DNA from: CAZADS01 sp964483985 | Lineage (GTDB): Bacteria; Pseudomonadota; Alphaproteobacteria; Thalassobaculales; Thalassobaculaceae | Reading direction: 5' to 3' | NCBI GenBank assembly: GCA_964483985.1 | Contig: CAZADS010000113.1 | Span: 1-11,895, forward strand | DNA: 11,895 nt | In this document: piece after piece, positions 5,463 through 11,895 of the stretch | Numbering within the stretch: the first letter of the stretch is position 1 | Layout of the letters: every line of letters begins with the position of its first letter | The notes under the pieces: model-generated | Seen by the model: only the letters and a program-made list of their open reading frames with translations | What the model was told of the DNA's origin: nothing | The model's database searches: none | Translations under genes and position numbers: made by a program

Positions 5463-6590
5463 ATGGTTCGTCAAACTATTTTTCTCGGCACTTTAGTAAT
5501 CACACTATTTTCAACTTTTCTTGCCTCGGCCAAAGATGCTTACATTCCCATTCTGGTACCTATCACCGGTTTTTTGTCTCTCGAAGGAACTGCCCAAAGA
5601 AATGGAGCCATCCAAGCACTAGAAAATGCATCTTCTGGTTTACGTATAAAATACGAGGTCTCAGATACCGCCACATCACCTGAAGCGGCAATAAACGCAT
5701 TTCATAGAGCTTTGAAACGCGGTAAACCAGTGGCCGCCGCAGCGCCAATTTTTGGAACTCAAATGTTGGCAATGCTACCCATTGCAAGACGTGAGGCCGT
5801 TCCACTTATAACAGTATCTGGGACAGCAAAATTAACAGAACTTGGCAACCCTTTTATATTTAGATTTTTCCCTGGTGATTCTGTAGTCAAAGTAGCTCAC
5901 GCGAGATACACAGTAGACGTTCTTCGCGCAAAAAGGCCAGCTCTACTCTATCAAACAACGGCCTACGGACAAAGTGGGCGATCTCACCTTTCCCAAATTT
6001 TAAAAAAATTAGGGGCCCCGCTTGTTTTCGAAGAGGCACTTACGCCATCAATTAAAGATATGTCACCTACATTAGCCAAGCTAAAAAAACACGACCCAGA
6101 TGTCCTTCTTTTACATTTGCATTCAGCTCCCACCGCACTCGCTATCCGCCAAGCAAAAGAAATGGGTATAAAACTTCCCATCGTTGCTGGTTCGGCAATG
6201 CACCAACCATCTACAGCAAAACTGTTAAGACCATCTGATTTAAAAGGCGTGTGCGCGGAAACAGCTGCTTCACCTATCTCGGAGGTCACCCCCAAATTAG
6301 CCGCTTTTACCAACGAATTTAGGAAGCGTTTCAAGACTGACCCCGACGCGTTTGCCTTAGCGCAATATGACGGAATAAATATGGTGCTAGCAGCCCTAAA
6401 TGATGGTGCAAAAACCGCAAAAGAAGTCCAACATTGGTTAACTACTCATCAATTCAAAGGACTCGGAATGACATACAAATCGGATGGCAAAGGCAACATG
6501 GCCCACGATGCGGTGATCATCTGTTATGATGGCAAATCCCGAATGCCTAACATAGTAAAACGCTATAATAACGTTGATGGAGTGCTTTAG
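5463..6590 (+). CDS. Periplasmic substrate-binding protein of a LIV-type (HAAT) ABC transporter, TPP-riboswitch controlled
   Basis: A 375-residue protein of the Peripla_BP_6 / LivK type, the usual family length. An N-terminal signal peptide (basic start, hydrophobic core ~6-20) ends in ASA before Lys24, so it is exported to the periplasm. The mature chain begins with the family pattern of a strand then PITGFLSLEGTAQRNGA (32-48), includes the domain-swap strands around LPLITVSGT-like PLITVSG, and a typical ALAQYDGINMVLAAL near the C-terminus. It captures the substrate and delivers it to the permeases encoded next. The start is secure: AGGAGG lies 5 nt upstream. The family is best known for branched-chain and other amino acids, but members bind varied small molecules. 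The TPP riboswitch in front suggests thiamin, its pyrimidine or thiazole part, or a breakdown product. The ligand-binding residues do not let me say which. Confidence 0.9.
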   Translation: MVRQTIFLGTLVITLFSTFLASAKDAYIPILVPITGFLSLEGTAQRNGAIQALENASSGLRIKYEVSDTATSPEAAINAFHRALKRGKPVAAAAPIFGTQMLAMLPIARREAVPLITVSGTAKLTELGNPFIFRFFPGDSVVKVAHARYTVDVLRAKRPALLYQTTAYGQSGRSHLSQILKKLGAPLVFEEALTPSIKDMSPTLAKLKKHDPDVLLLHLHSAPTALAIRQAKEMGIKLPIVAGSAMHQPSTAKLLRPSDLKGVCAETAASPISEVTPKLAAFTNEFRKRFKTDPDAFALAQYDGINMVLAALNDGAKTAKEVQHWLTTHQFKGLGMTYKSDGKGNMAHDAVIICYDGKSRMPNIVKRYNNVDGVL

Positions 6591-6597
6591 TTCTTTG

Positions 6598-7494
6598 ATG
6601 GAGAACATGTTTCCTCAGCTGATTCTTAATGGGATCGCGCTCGGATCCGCCTACGCGCTAATCGCACTAGGTTTCGTACTCGTAATCAATGCTGTTGGAG
6701 CTGTTAATTTTGCCCAAGGCGACCTCGTAATGGCTGGCGGTTTCATAGCCGTCATTCTTAGCGAAAATCTATCCTCACACATAGGCAATGTATTCGCAGG
6801 CCTCATAATTCTTCCTGTTACGATACTAGCTATGGGCGTATTAGGGTTATTATTCTCGTTATGTGCTTACCTGCCATTACGACAAAGGCCACCCGTTTCC
6901 GTATTCATAAGTACAATAGCTATTGGGTTAATATTGCAGCACGGGGCAAACGCCGGTTTTGGTCCCGAGCCAAGAATAGGACCTTTGTTGATAGATGGAA
7001 GCTCTATCTCTATAGGATCAATAGTTGTTTCAGTACAGCAAATTTCTATCATTTGCGCTGCGATAATTTTGGTTGGGCTAATCTGGTTCTTGCTTCACCG
7101 GACACAGCTTGGTCGACAACTAAGAGCGGCCGCTCAAAATTCTGAGATGGCCCAAGCTTTTGGCATAAACAGCACCAAATGTATTATGATTACCTTCGCG
7201 CTCGGAGTTGCTCTAGCCGGGGCGGCGGGAACTTTATTATCCAACCAATTTTTGGTAACCCCCAATGATGGCGGAATGTTTATGCTAAAAGCTTATATCG
7301 CTGTCACTATCGGAGGCTGGGGAAGATTAGACGGAGCGGCGTTAGCCGCTCTTGCCATCGGTATATTTGAAGTTTTAGTAGCCACTTTCGTTTCTTATGT
7401 AATGGCGGAAGCCTTAATCTACATTGGATTGCTAGCTACGCTTCTATTTCGGCCCAAGGGGCTGTTTCCAGAAGCAATTCAGCGGCGAACCTAA
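6598..7494 (+). CDS. LivH-type ABC transporter permease
   Basis: An inner-membrane permease of the BPD_transp_2 / LivH family, 298 residues from the chosen start. The N-terminus shows the family pattern LILNGIALGSAYALIALGF (8-26) and NFAQGDLVMAGGF (37-49). Several hydrophobic membrane segments follow. The cytoplasmic coupling loop that contacts the ATPases is LGRQLRAAAQNSEMAQAFGI (171-190), and the C-terminus ends in FRPKGLFPE. Start choice is uncertain. ATG at 6577 overlaps the binding-protein gene by 14 nt, 6598 lies 7 nt after its stop, and 6607 has GGAG only 3 nt upstream. I chose 6598 because MENMFPQL gives the usual short N-terminus. It pairs with the permease half of the following fusion protein to form the channel. 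Confidence 0.88.
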   Translation: MENMFPQLILNGIALGSAYALIALGFVLVINAVGAVNFAQGDLVMAGGFIAVILSENLSSHIGNVFAGLIILPVTILAMGVLGLLFSLCAYLPLRQRPPVSVFISTIAIGLILQHGANAGFGPEPRIGPLLIDGSSISIGSIVVSVQQISIICAAIILVGLIWFLLHRTQLGRQLRAAAQNSEMAQAFGINSTKCIMITFALGVALAGAAGTLLSNQFLVTPNDGGMFMLKAYIAVTIGGWGRLDGAALAALAIGIFEVLVATFVSYVMAEALIYIGLLATLLFRPKGLFPEAIQRRT

Positions 7495-7496
7495 TT

Positions 7497-9203
7497 ATGA
7501 AAAAGAACAAAATAGGTTTCCTTTGGCTAACCGCAGTATTATTGATTCCCTTGTTTTTAGCTCTGGCATCAAGCGATTACGACAAACGAATTATGACTGT
7601 TGCCGGGATCTATGCAATCGCCGTATTAGGCTACCAATTGATTTTTGGACAATTAGGTGCCTTATCTCTCGCACAAGGTTGTTTTTTTGGACTCGGTGCT
7701 TACACAAGTGCTTTATTAGGAATCCTGTTGGAATGGGATTTCGGGCCAAGTTTCATTGCCGCAATTATTTTTCCATCCCTCGTCGCGGCCGTGGTCGCAA
7801 TCCCCGTATTCCGTTTAGAATCACACTATTTTGCGTTAGCCACCCTCGGCATCGCCCAGATAGCACTCTTAACTGCTATAAATTGGTCCGACTTTACTGG
7901 AGGGTCAAATGGTTTATACGGAGTACCAGAGCTTAGTATAATTGGAATTAACTTGGGTTCTTCAATAGCCTCATTATTGACGGTCTGGACAGTACTGATT
8001 ATTGCAGTAGTTGGGTATCTCTTCATTATCAATGACCGGTCCTACCATAAACTAACATTGCTTAGGGATACACCTGAAGCTGCCGCGGCTTGTGGAATCG
8101 ATATTGCCTTCCATCGTTTAGTTCTATTCACAATAAGCGCCGCTTTTGGAGGCGCTGCAGGGGCGTTGCAAGCCCATACCTTAGGAGTAGTCTCACCCGC
8201 GGTCTTAGAATTTCAGATAATGGTCGCCATACTTGCAATGACGGTGATTGGTGGTCGTAGGCATCCCGCCGGAGCTATAATTGGGGCGGTTTTGCTAACA
8301 CACTTACCTGAATGGTTTCGATTTTTAGAAACAAACTATCTCATTGCTTACGGTGGCGCTCTTCTTCTAGCGATAATAATTATGCCAGAAGGGTTTATGG
8401 GATTAACTAAGAGTTTTTTCAGCCTAAGAAAGGTTGTTTTACCCAAAAACCCCCTAAATAAATTAGAATTTCTCCCCTATGCAGATATTATGACACTAAG
8501 GGTCAATAGTTTATTTAAGACATATGGTGGTTTGATTGCCCTCGATAATGTCTCGCTAGAAATTTCATCAGGAGAAATTGTAGGCTTAATAGGGCCTAAT
8601 GGGTCCGGAAAATCCACGCTGATTAACGTTGTGTCCGGCCATCAAAAATCAAATAGTGGTTCTGTATGGTTAGGTTCATTAAGTCTTAATGACGAGCCAC
8701 CACACAAACGCAGCATAGCCGGAATCAGTCGCACATTTCAAAACTCAATTCAGCCCGAAGAATTATCGGTATTCAATTCCATTTTAGCTGCAACACCCGC
8801 TAACGACCAAATAACCAAATCAGGAAACCAGGCTTGGTCATGCTTAGATATCACCAATCTTAGTGACCTAGCCGCAATGCCAGCCAATAATCTTTCAATT
8901 GCTAATTCTAAGCGACTAGACCTTGCCCGCGCATTGGCAACAAGTCCGCGTTTTATTCTCTTAGATGAACCAGCTGCCGGCTTGACAATGATAGAACGAC
9001 AGAATCTAAACCATACTTTAAAACATTTAGCACAAAATGGTATAGGGATACTAATAGTTGACCATACCATGGACTTCCTAATGCCTCTGGTTAACAAGGT
9101 AATATGCCTATCTTCGGGTTGTGTAATTGCTGAAGGAAAACCCCAGGAAATAGCCCATAATAAAGCTGCCATAAACGCCTATTTTGGTGGGACAACCCAG
9201 TGA
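7497..9203 (+). CDS. Fused LivM-type permease and LivG-type ATPase of the ABC transporter
   Basis: One 568-residue protein combines two usually separate subunits. Residues ~1-305 form the LivM-like permease, with membrane helices, GYQLIFGQLGALSLAQGCFFGLGAY (45-69, partial family hallmark), the coupling loop around LRDTPEAAAACGID (189-202) and the terminal MPEGFMGL. Residues ~331-568 form the LivG-like ATPase. It has Walker A GPNGSGKST (366-374, Lys372), Q-loop Gln415 in RTFQN, Walker B ILLDEPAAGL with Asp490 and catalytic Glu491, and the switch His523. The signature motif is unusual: where LivG proteins have a LAYG(D/Q)Q-type sequence and other ABC proteins LSGGQ, this reads LSIANS (466-471), followed by the normal KRLDLARAL. 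The helical insert before it is also shorter than in typical LivG. The reading frame is intact through the join, so it is a genuine fusion. The start lies 2 nt after the preceding stop with no clear ribosome site, so expression probably depends on translational coupling. Confidence 0.92.
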   Translation: MKKNKIGFLWLTAVLLIPLFLALASSDYDKRIMTVAGIYAIAVLGYQLIFGQLGALSLAQGCFFGLGAYTSALLGILLEWDFGPSFIAAIIFPSLVAAVVAIPVFRLESHYFALATLGIAQIALLTAINWSDFTGGSNGLYGVPELSIIGINLGSSIASLLTVWTVLIIAVVGYLFIINDRSYHKLTLLRDTPEAAAACGIDIAFHRLVLFTISAAFGGAAGALQAHTLGVVSPAVLEFQIMVAILAMTVIGGRRHPAGAIIGAVLLTHLPEWFRFLETNYLIAYGGALLLAIIIMPEGFMGLTKSFFSLRKVVLPKNPLNKLEFLPYADIMTLRVNSLFKTYGGLIALDNVSLEISSGEIVGLIGPNGSGKSTLINVVSGHQKSNSGSVWLGSLSLNDEPPHKRSIAGISRTFQNSIQPEELSVFNSILAATPANDQITKSGNQAWSCLDITNLSDLAAMPANNLSIANSKRLDLARALATSPRFILLDEPAAGLTMIERQNLNHTLKHLAQNGIGILIVDHTMDFLMPLVNKVICLSSGCVIAEGKPQEIAHNKAAINAYFGGTTQ

Positions 9204-9910
9204 AAGGTCCTCTTTTGTCCATCCAAAATCTTACCGTTATTCGAAATGGAAACGTTGCAATCCATAATCTCGATTTGAACTTTGAGGCAGGCAAGACGGT
9301 CGCCATATTAGGTGCAAACGGAGCTGGAAAATCTACTCTTTTAAGAACAGTGATAGGACTTGAACAACCGGATGATGGGGAGATGTATTTTGGTGGCATC
9401 AAATTTACAAGCCTTTCAACGAGGCATCGAGCCCAATTAGGAATTGGATATTGCCCGGAGGGCAGGCAGCTGTTCCCCGGACTTACCGTATTGGAAACCC
9501 TGTCTGTAGCCTTTCGAGGGTCCCGCGCAAAAAGGTCCAATCGTATTTGTGAAATTTTTGATTTTTTTCCCGCCTTGAAATCTAAACAATTTGACCGCAC
9601 TTGGTCGTTATCTGGCGGGCAACAACAGCAATTGGTAATAGCTTGTGCTATCATGAACAGACCAAAAATTGTGCTGCTAGATGAACCGACATTAGGGTTA
9701 GCTCCTATGACCATAAAAGGAGTAGAAGAAATTATTTCAAATATTTCATCTACTGGTACTGGAGTTATTTTATGTGAACAAAACGCCGGATCAGCCTTAC
9801 GACTGGCAGACCGATTAATAATCCTAATTAGCGGGAGAGTGGCCTACGACGGCCTTAAAGACGGGATCACACCTGATAGGATTGGCAAACTATTGCTTAC
9901 GGGAAAATAA
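9200..9910 (+). CDS. LivF-type ABC transporter ATPase
   Basis: A 236-residue cytoplasmic ATPase, typical LivF length. Walker A is GANGAGKST (38-46, Lys44). CPEGRQLFPGLTV (85-97) is the LivF version of the Q-loop region. The signature LSGGQQQQL (137-145) is complete, Walker B is LLDEPTLGLAP (159-169) with Glu162, and LCEQNAGSAL (191-200) is the LivF form of the switch region, where Gln replaces His as is normal for the family. The GTG start at 9200 overlaps the fusion gene's TGA by 4 nt, so the two are translationally coupled. It pairs with the ATPase half of the fusion to make the nucleotide-binding dimer. Because this subunit's signature is intact and the partner's is degenerate, the two ATP sites should be unequal. 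Confidence 0.93.
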   Translation: MKGPLLSIQNLTVIRNGNVAIHNLDLNFEAGKTVAILGANGAGKSTLLRTVIGLEQPDDGEMYFGGIKFTSLSTRHRAQLGIGYCPEGRQLFPGLTVLETLSVAFRGSRAKRSNRICEIFDFFPALKSKQFDRTWSLSGGQQQQLVIACAIMNRPKIVLLDEPTLGLAPMTIKGVEEIISNISSTGTGVILCEQNAGSALRLADRLIILISGRVAYDGLKDGITPDRIGKLLLTGK

Positions 9911-9947
9911 TATTCAAAGCACAGCCTAGACTAAGGAGGATGGGGCT

Positions 9948-10007
9948 ATGCTATTAATCCATCTCCTGATAAAAAGCTCTAATAGTCACGAAAAGGATAA
10001 AAGATGA
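9948..10007 (+). CDS. Candidate 19-codon leader peptide overlapping the pyrE start
   Basis: A short ORF begins at ATG 9948, preceded by a very strong ribosome site, TAAGGAGG (9932-9939), 8 nt away. It encodes MLLIHLLIKSSNSHEKDKR and stops at TGA 10005-10007, overlapping the pyrE ATG (10004-10006) as ATGA. Strong initiation plus a stop exactly at the next start suggests translational coupling to pyrE. I see no terminator hairpin or run of regulatory codons that would make it a classical attenuator. The alternative is that this is chance sequence and pyrE uses only its own AAGGA site. Confidence 0.4.
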   Translation: MLLIHLLIKSSNSHEKDKR

Positions 10008-10678
10008 TCGGCGAGCCGACGCCAGACCTGCGAAAACCCCCAGCCCTTTTAGCAGCTAACATTTTGCTGGATATCGAAGCCATTCATATTCGCCCAAACG
10101 AACCTTTCACCTTTACTTCAGGAAGACTTTCTCCTGTCTATGTAGATTGCAGGAAAATCATTTCTTTTCCACGAGCCCGAACTAAACTGATGCAAATGGC
10201 CACTGACCTTATTTTGGAGAAAATTGGGCCAGAGGCGTTAGATGCAGTAGCCGGGGGTGAAACGGCAGGAATTCCTTTTGCTGCCTGGATTTCAGAAATG
10301 CTCGGGCTGCCAATGCTATACGTTCGAAAACAAGCAAAAGGTTTTGGCCGCAACTCCCAAATCGAAGGAACTTTCAGCGATGGAGCACGTATACTATTGG
10401 TAGAAGACCTCGCCACTGATGGTGGAAGTAAAATAAATTTTATCAACGCAATCCGAAAAGCACGAGGAAAAATTGACCATTGTTTTGTTGTATTTCATTA
10501 TGGAAATTTTCCGGAAAGCGTCCAAAACCTCTCAGCTATTGGCGTTAAACTTCATGGGCTTTGCAATTGGTGGGATGTGTTAGAAGTCGCAGCTAGTCGG
10601 GGGTTTTCAACCAAACAATTAGACATTGTACGTGATTTTCTTGACCATCCCGACGGGTGGATCAAACGGCAAAAATAA
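10004..10678 (+). CDS. pyrE: Orotate phosphoribosyltransferase
   Basis: A 224-residue cytosolic type I phosphoribosyltransferase that joins orotate and PRPP to form OMP in pyrimidine synthesis. Recognisable parts are FTFTSGRLSPVYVDCRK (35-51), the substrate end of the active site, and the VAGGETAGIPFA strand-loop (82-93). The flexible catalytic loop is RKQAKGFGRNSQIEG (108-122), and the PRPP-binding loop is LLVEDLATDGGS (131-142), a variant of the usual VEDVxTTGGS with Ala-Thr-Asp in the middle. The start has AAGGA (9993-9997) 6 nt upstream and overlaps the stop of a 19-codon ORF. It lies 93 nt after the LivF-type gene in the same direction with no obvious terminator between, so co-transcription with the TPP-controlled transporter is possible. 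A non-canonical base substrate cannot be excluded, but ordinary PyrE is the simplest reading. Confidence 0.88.
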   Translation: MIGEPTPDLRKPPALLAANILLDIEAIHIRPNEPFTFTSGRLSPVYVDCRKIISFPRARTKLMQMATDLILEKIGPEALDAVAGGETAGIPFAAWISEMLGLPMLYVRKQAKGFGRNSQIEGTFSDGARILLVEDLATDGGSKINFINAIRKARGKIDHCFVVFHYGNFPESVQNLSAIGVKLHGLCNWWDVLEVAASRGFSTKQLDIVRDFLDHPDGWIKRQK

Positions 10679-10719
10679 TACAAGAAAAATATCTATAAGC
10701 ATAAATTATGGAGATTGAG

Positions 10720-11343
10720 ATGTTAATCATTCATGGTCGTAACAATTCATCAAATGTCCAGAAAGTAGTTTGGGCACTCAATGAGATGGATGTTCCCTAC
10801 GAAAGAATTGATGCTGGGGGATCATTCGGAATAGTTAACAAATCAGAGTATTTAGCTATGAATCCTAACGCTAGGGTCCCAACGATGGATGATCAGGGGT
10901 TCATTCTCTGGGAGTCCAATGCGATTATACGCTACCTAGCAGCAAAATACGATCCAGGCGGACTCCATCCGTTGGATTCTCAAAATCGGGCCAGTGCTGA
11001 CCGGTGGATGGATTGGCAACAAACTACAGTGGTCCCATTAATTACACCTATTTTTTGGAATCTGATCCGAACGCCAGAGGCAGAAAGAGACTTAGACGTC
11101 ATCGAAAACTGCAGAAAGGGTATGATTAAAGTAATGAAGATCATGAACGACAATTTGGATAAGCAACCGTACATGATTAGTGACCAATTGACCATGGCTG
11201 ATATTCCACTAGGGGTGGTGGTATATAGATGGCTCACCCTTATTCAGGACCGACCCGAAATGCCAAAACTTGAATCCTGGTACAAAACACTTAGTGAGCG
11301 GACGGCTTTCAAAACACATATATTGGACATTCCATTAACATAA
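10720..11343 (+). CDS. Glutathione S-transferase family protein
   Basis: A 207-residue soluble protein with an N-terminal thioredoxin-like domain and a C-terminal helical domain, the normal two-domain length. Near the start, RNNSSNVQKVVWAL (7-20) supplies the candidate glutathione-activating Ser or Asn (Ser10/Ser11/Asn12). NPNARVPTMDDQG (48-60) carries the cis-proline Pro54, and WESNAIIRYLA (64-74) contains the Glu65-Ser66 pair that binds the glutathione gamma-glutamyl group. The C-terminal domain has the capping motif region QLTMADIPLG. I chose the ATG at 10720 because GGAG (10710-10713) lies 6 nt upstream; the in-frame ATG at 10708 would place that site inside the gene. Substrate is unknown; typical roles are detoxification or disulfide reduction. 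It follows pyrE by 41 nt and could be part of the same transcript. Confidence 0.9.
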   Translation: MLIIHGRNNSSNVQKVVWALNEMDVPYERIDAGGSFGIVNKSEYLAMNPNARVPTMDDQGFILWESNAIIRYLAAKYDPGGLHPLDSQNRASADRWMDWQQTTVVPLITPIFWNLIRTPEAERDLDVIENCRKGMIKVMKIMNDNLDKQPYMISDQLTMADIPLGVVVYRWLTLIQDRPEMPKLESWYKTLSERTAFKTHILDIPLT

Positions 11344-11510
11344 TCCTAACCAAACAATCAAAGTCTCATAATCTTTTTTTCACTAGGCAATATTATGCCT
11401 TGATAAGGTTTTACGCGTGCACCGTTTAATGATTAGGTTTAAAACGTTACATCATTATATTCACCAAGCAATACGCATCAATTTTACAACCACCTGCGAT
11501 TAGTAACTTG

Positions 11511-11895
11511 ATGTCGAATTTAAAATTTTTTATCCCACTGGTTCTAGTTTTAGGTCTGTTTCTTGCTTGCGAGGAAAACATTGAAGAAACGGTCAATAGG
11601 CGTGAGGTGATTCCTCCGCCCGGCACTGGGGCTTCCGGCAATTTCTGCACACTTGTTCGTAACCACGCGCCATTTACTATAACTGGCCGTATACAGATGA
11701 AATCACGCGAGAGGGTTGGTTTTCGTCTCCCACGCAACAAAAGTCAAAGATTGTGCTTATCTGGTAAATTATATGGTCACGATACAGTATCGTTGGTATT
11801 GACTAACTTCCTGACGATCCCACTCTTTTCCTGCTATACTCAGATAATCAAACCAATAAATATAAATGACCGTCGTCACAAACATGGATGCATAA
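11511..11895 (+). CDS. Unrecognised lipoprotein, N-terminal part, runs off right edge
   Basis: The frame is open from ATG 11511 to the window edge, giving 128 visible residues. The N-terminus is a short basic start (MSNLKFF), a hydrophobic core and LGLFLAC with a candidate lipid-modified Cys20, followed by an acidic then proline-containing linker (EENIEETVNRR, IPPPGTG). The exported domain has Cys46, Cys82, Cys108 and Cys127, which could form disulfides, and a strand-rich pattern around APFTITGRIQMKSRERVGFRLP (53-74, in part). I do not recognise the family. The lipobox is imperfect because Phe occupies the -3 position, and no strong ribosome site precedes the start, so start and lipidation are moderately uncertain. 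About 170 nt without a gene lie between the GST stop and this start. Confidence 0.6.
   Translation, partial: MSNLKFFIPLVLVLGLFLACEENIEETVNRREVIPPPGTGASGNFCTLVRNHAPFTITGRIQMKSRERVGFRLPRNKSQRLCLSGKLYGHDTVSLVLTNFLTIPLFSCYTQIIKPININDRRHKHGCI

Noticed and set aside
8750..9714. Two long minus-strand frames opposite the transporter ATPases
   Set aside because: They are shadows of the ATP-binding domains, whose Walker and signature motifs lie on the plus strand.
11385..11400. Small inverted repeat AGGCA-N6-TGCCT after the GST gene
   Set aside because: The stem is only 5 bp and no T-run follows on the plus strand; the T-run at 11374-11380 precedes it, so it is not a convincing terminator.
11447..11740. 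Minus-strand 97-codon frame near the right end
   Set aside because: It opposes the lipoprotein frame, which has a signal sequence and continues beyond the edge; the antisense protein has no features.

Overview
The window looks like a stretch of a bacterial chromosome of moderate to low GC, most plausibly an alphaproteobacterium. That placement is an inference. It rests on the phosphonoacetate hydrolase resembling the Sinorhizobium type, the branched-chain-amino-acid (LIV) type ABC transporter and the general gene style; no rRNA or other taxonomic marker is present. I see no tRNA, rRNA, CRISPR array, insertion sequence or phage gene. Genes are densely packed, with 4-nt start/stop overlaps at several junctions.

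Layout. (1) Positions 1-2309 hold a divergent catabolic locus. A UxaA/altronate-dehydratase-family gene runs leftward off the window edge. A short-chain dehydrogenase of the BDH2 / 2-keto-3-deoxy-L-fuconate dehydrogenase type and an overlapping threonine-dehydratase-like PLP enzyme run rightward. The shared promoter region carries a near-perfect 28-bp inverted repeat, a likely operator. (2) Positions 2371-3882, minus strand, hold a TusA-like sulfur-carrier gene followed by phnA, phosphonoacetate hydrolase. (3) Positions 3896-4388 are non-coding and AT-rich, with two perfect DnaA boxes in opposite orientation around a very AT-rich core. (4) Positions 4389-5204, minus strand, hold an uncharacterised protein with a SAM-methyltransferase-like fold.

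(5) Positions 5234-9910 are the most interesting part. A consensus-like promoter is followed at once by a well-formed TPP (thiamin pyrophosphate) riboswitch. The riboswitch leads into a complete LIV-type ABC transporter: secreted binding protein, LivH-type permease, a fused LivM-LivG permease-ATPase, and a LivF-type ATPase. TPP control suggests that this amino-acid-type importer brings in thiamin, a thiamin precursor or a breakdown product. I know of no established thiamin role for this transporter class. The leader can be folded into two mutually exclusive states that would explain control of translation. (6) Positions 9948-10678 hold a 19-codon leader ORF with a strong Shine-Dalgarno site, overlapping the start of pyrE (orotate phosphoribosyltransferase). 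(7) Positions 10720-11343 encode a glutathione S-transferase. (8) From 11511 to the right edge is the start of an unrecognised lipoprotein gene.

How the parts fit. The transporter genes form one transcription unit (spacing or overlap of -4 to +7 nt) whose leader senses TPP. pyrE follows in the same direction after 93 nt and may be co-transcribed. The left-hand catabolic genes and phnA are separate units, which fits a scavenger of organic acids and organophosphonates.
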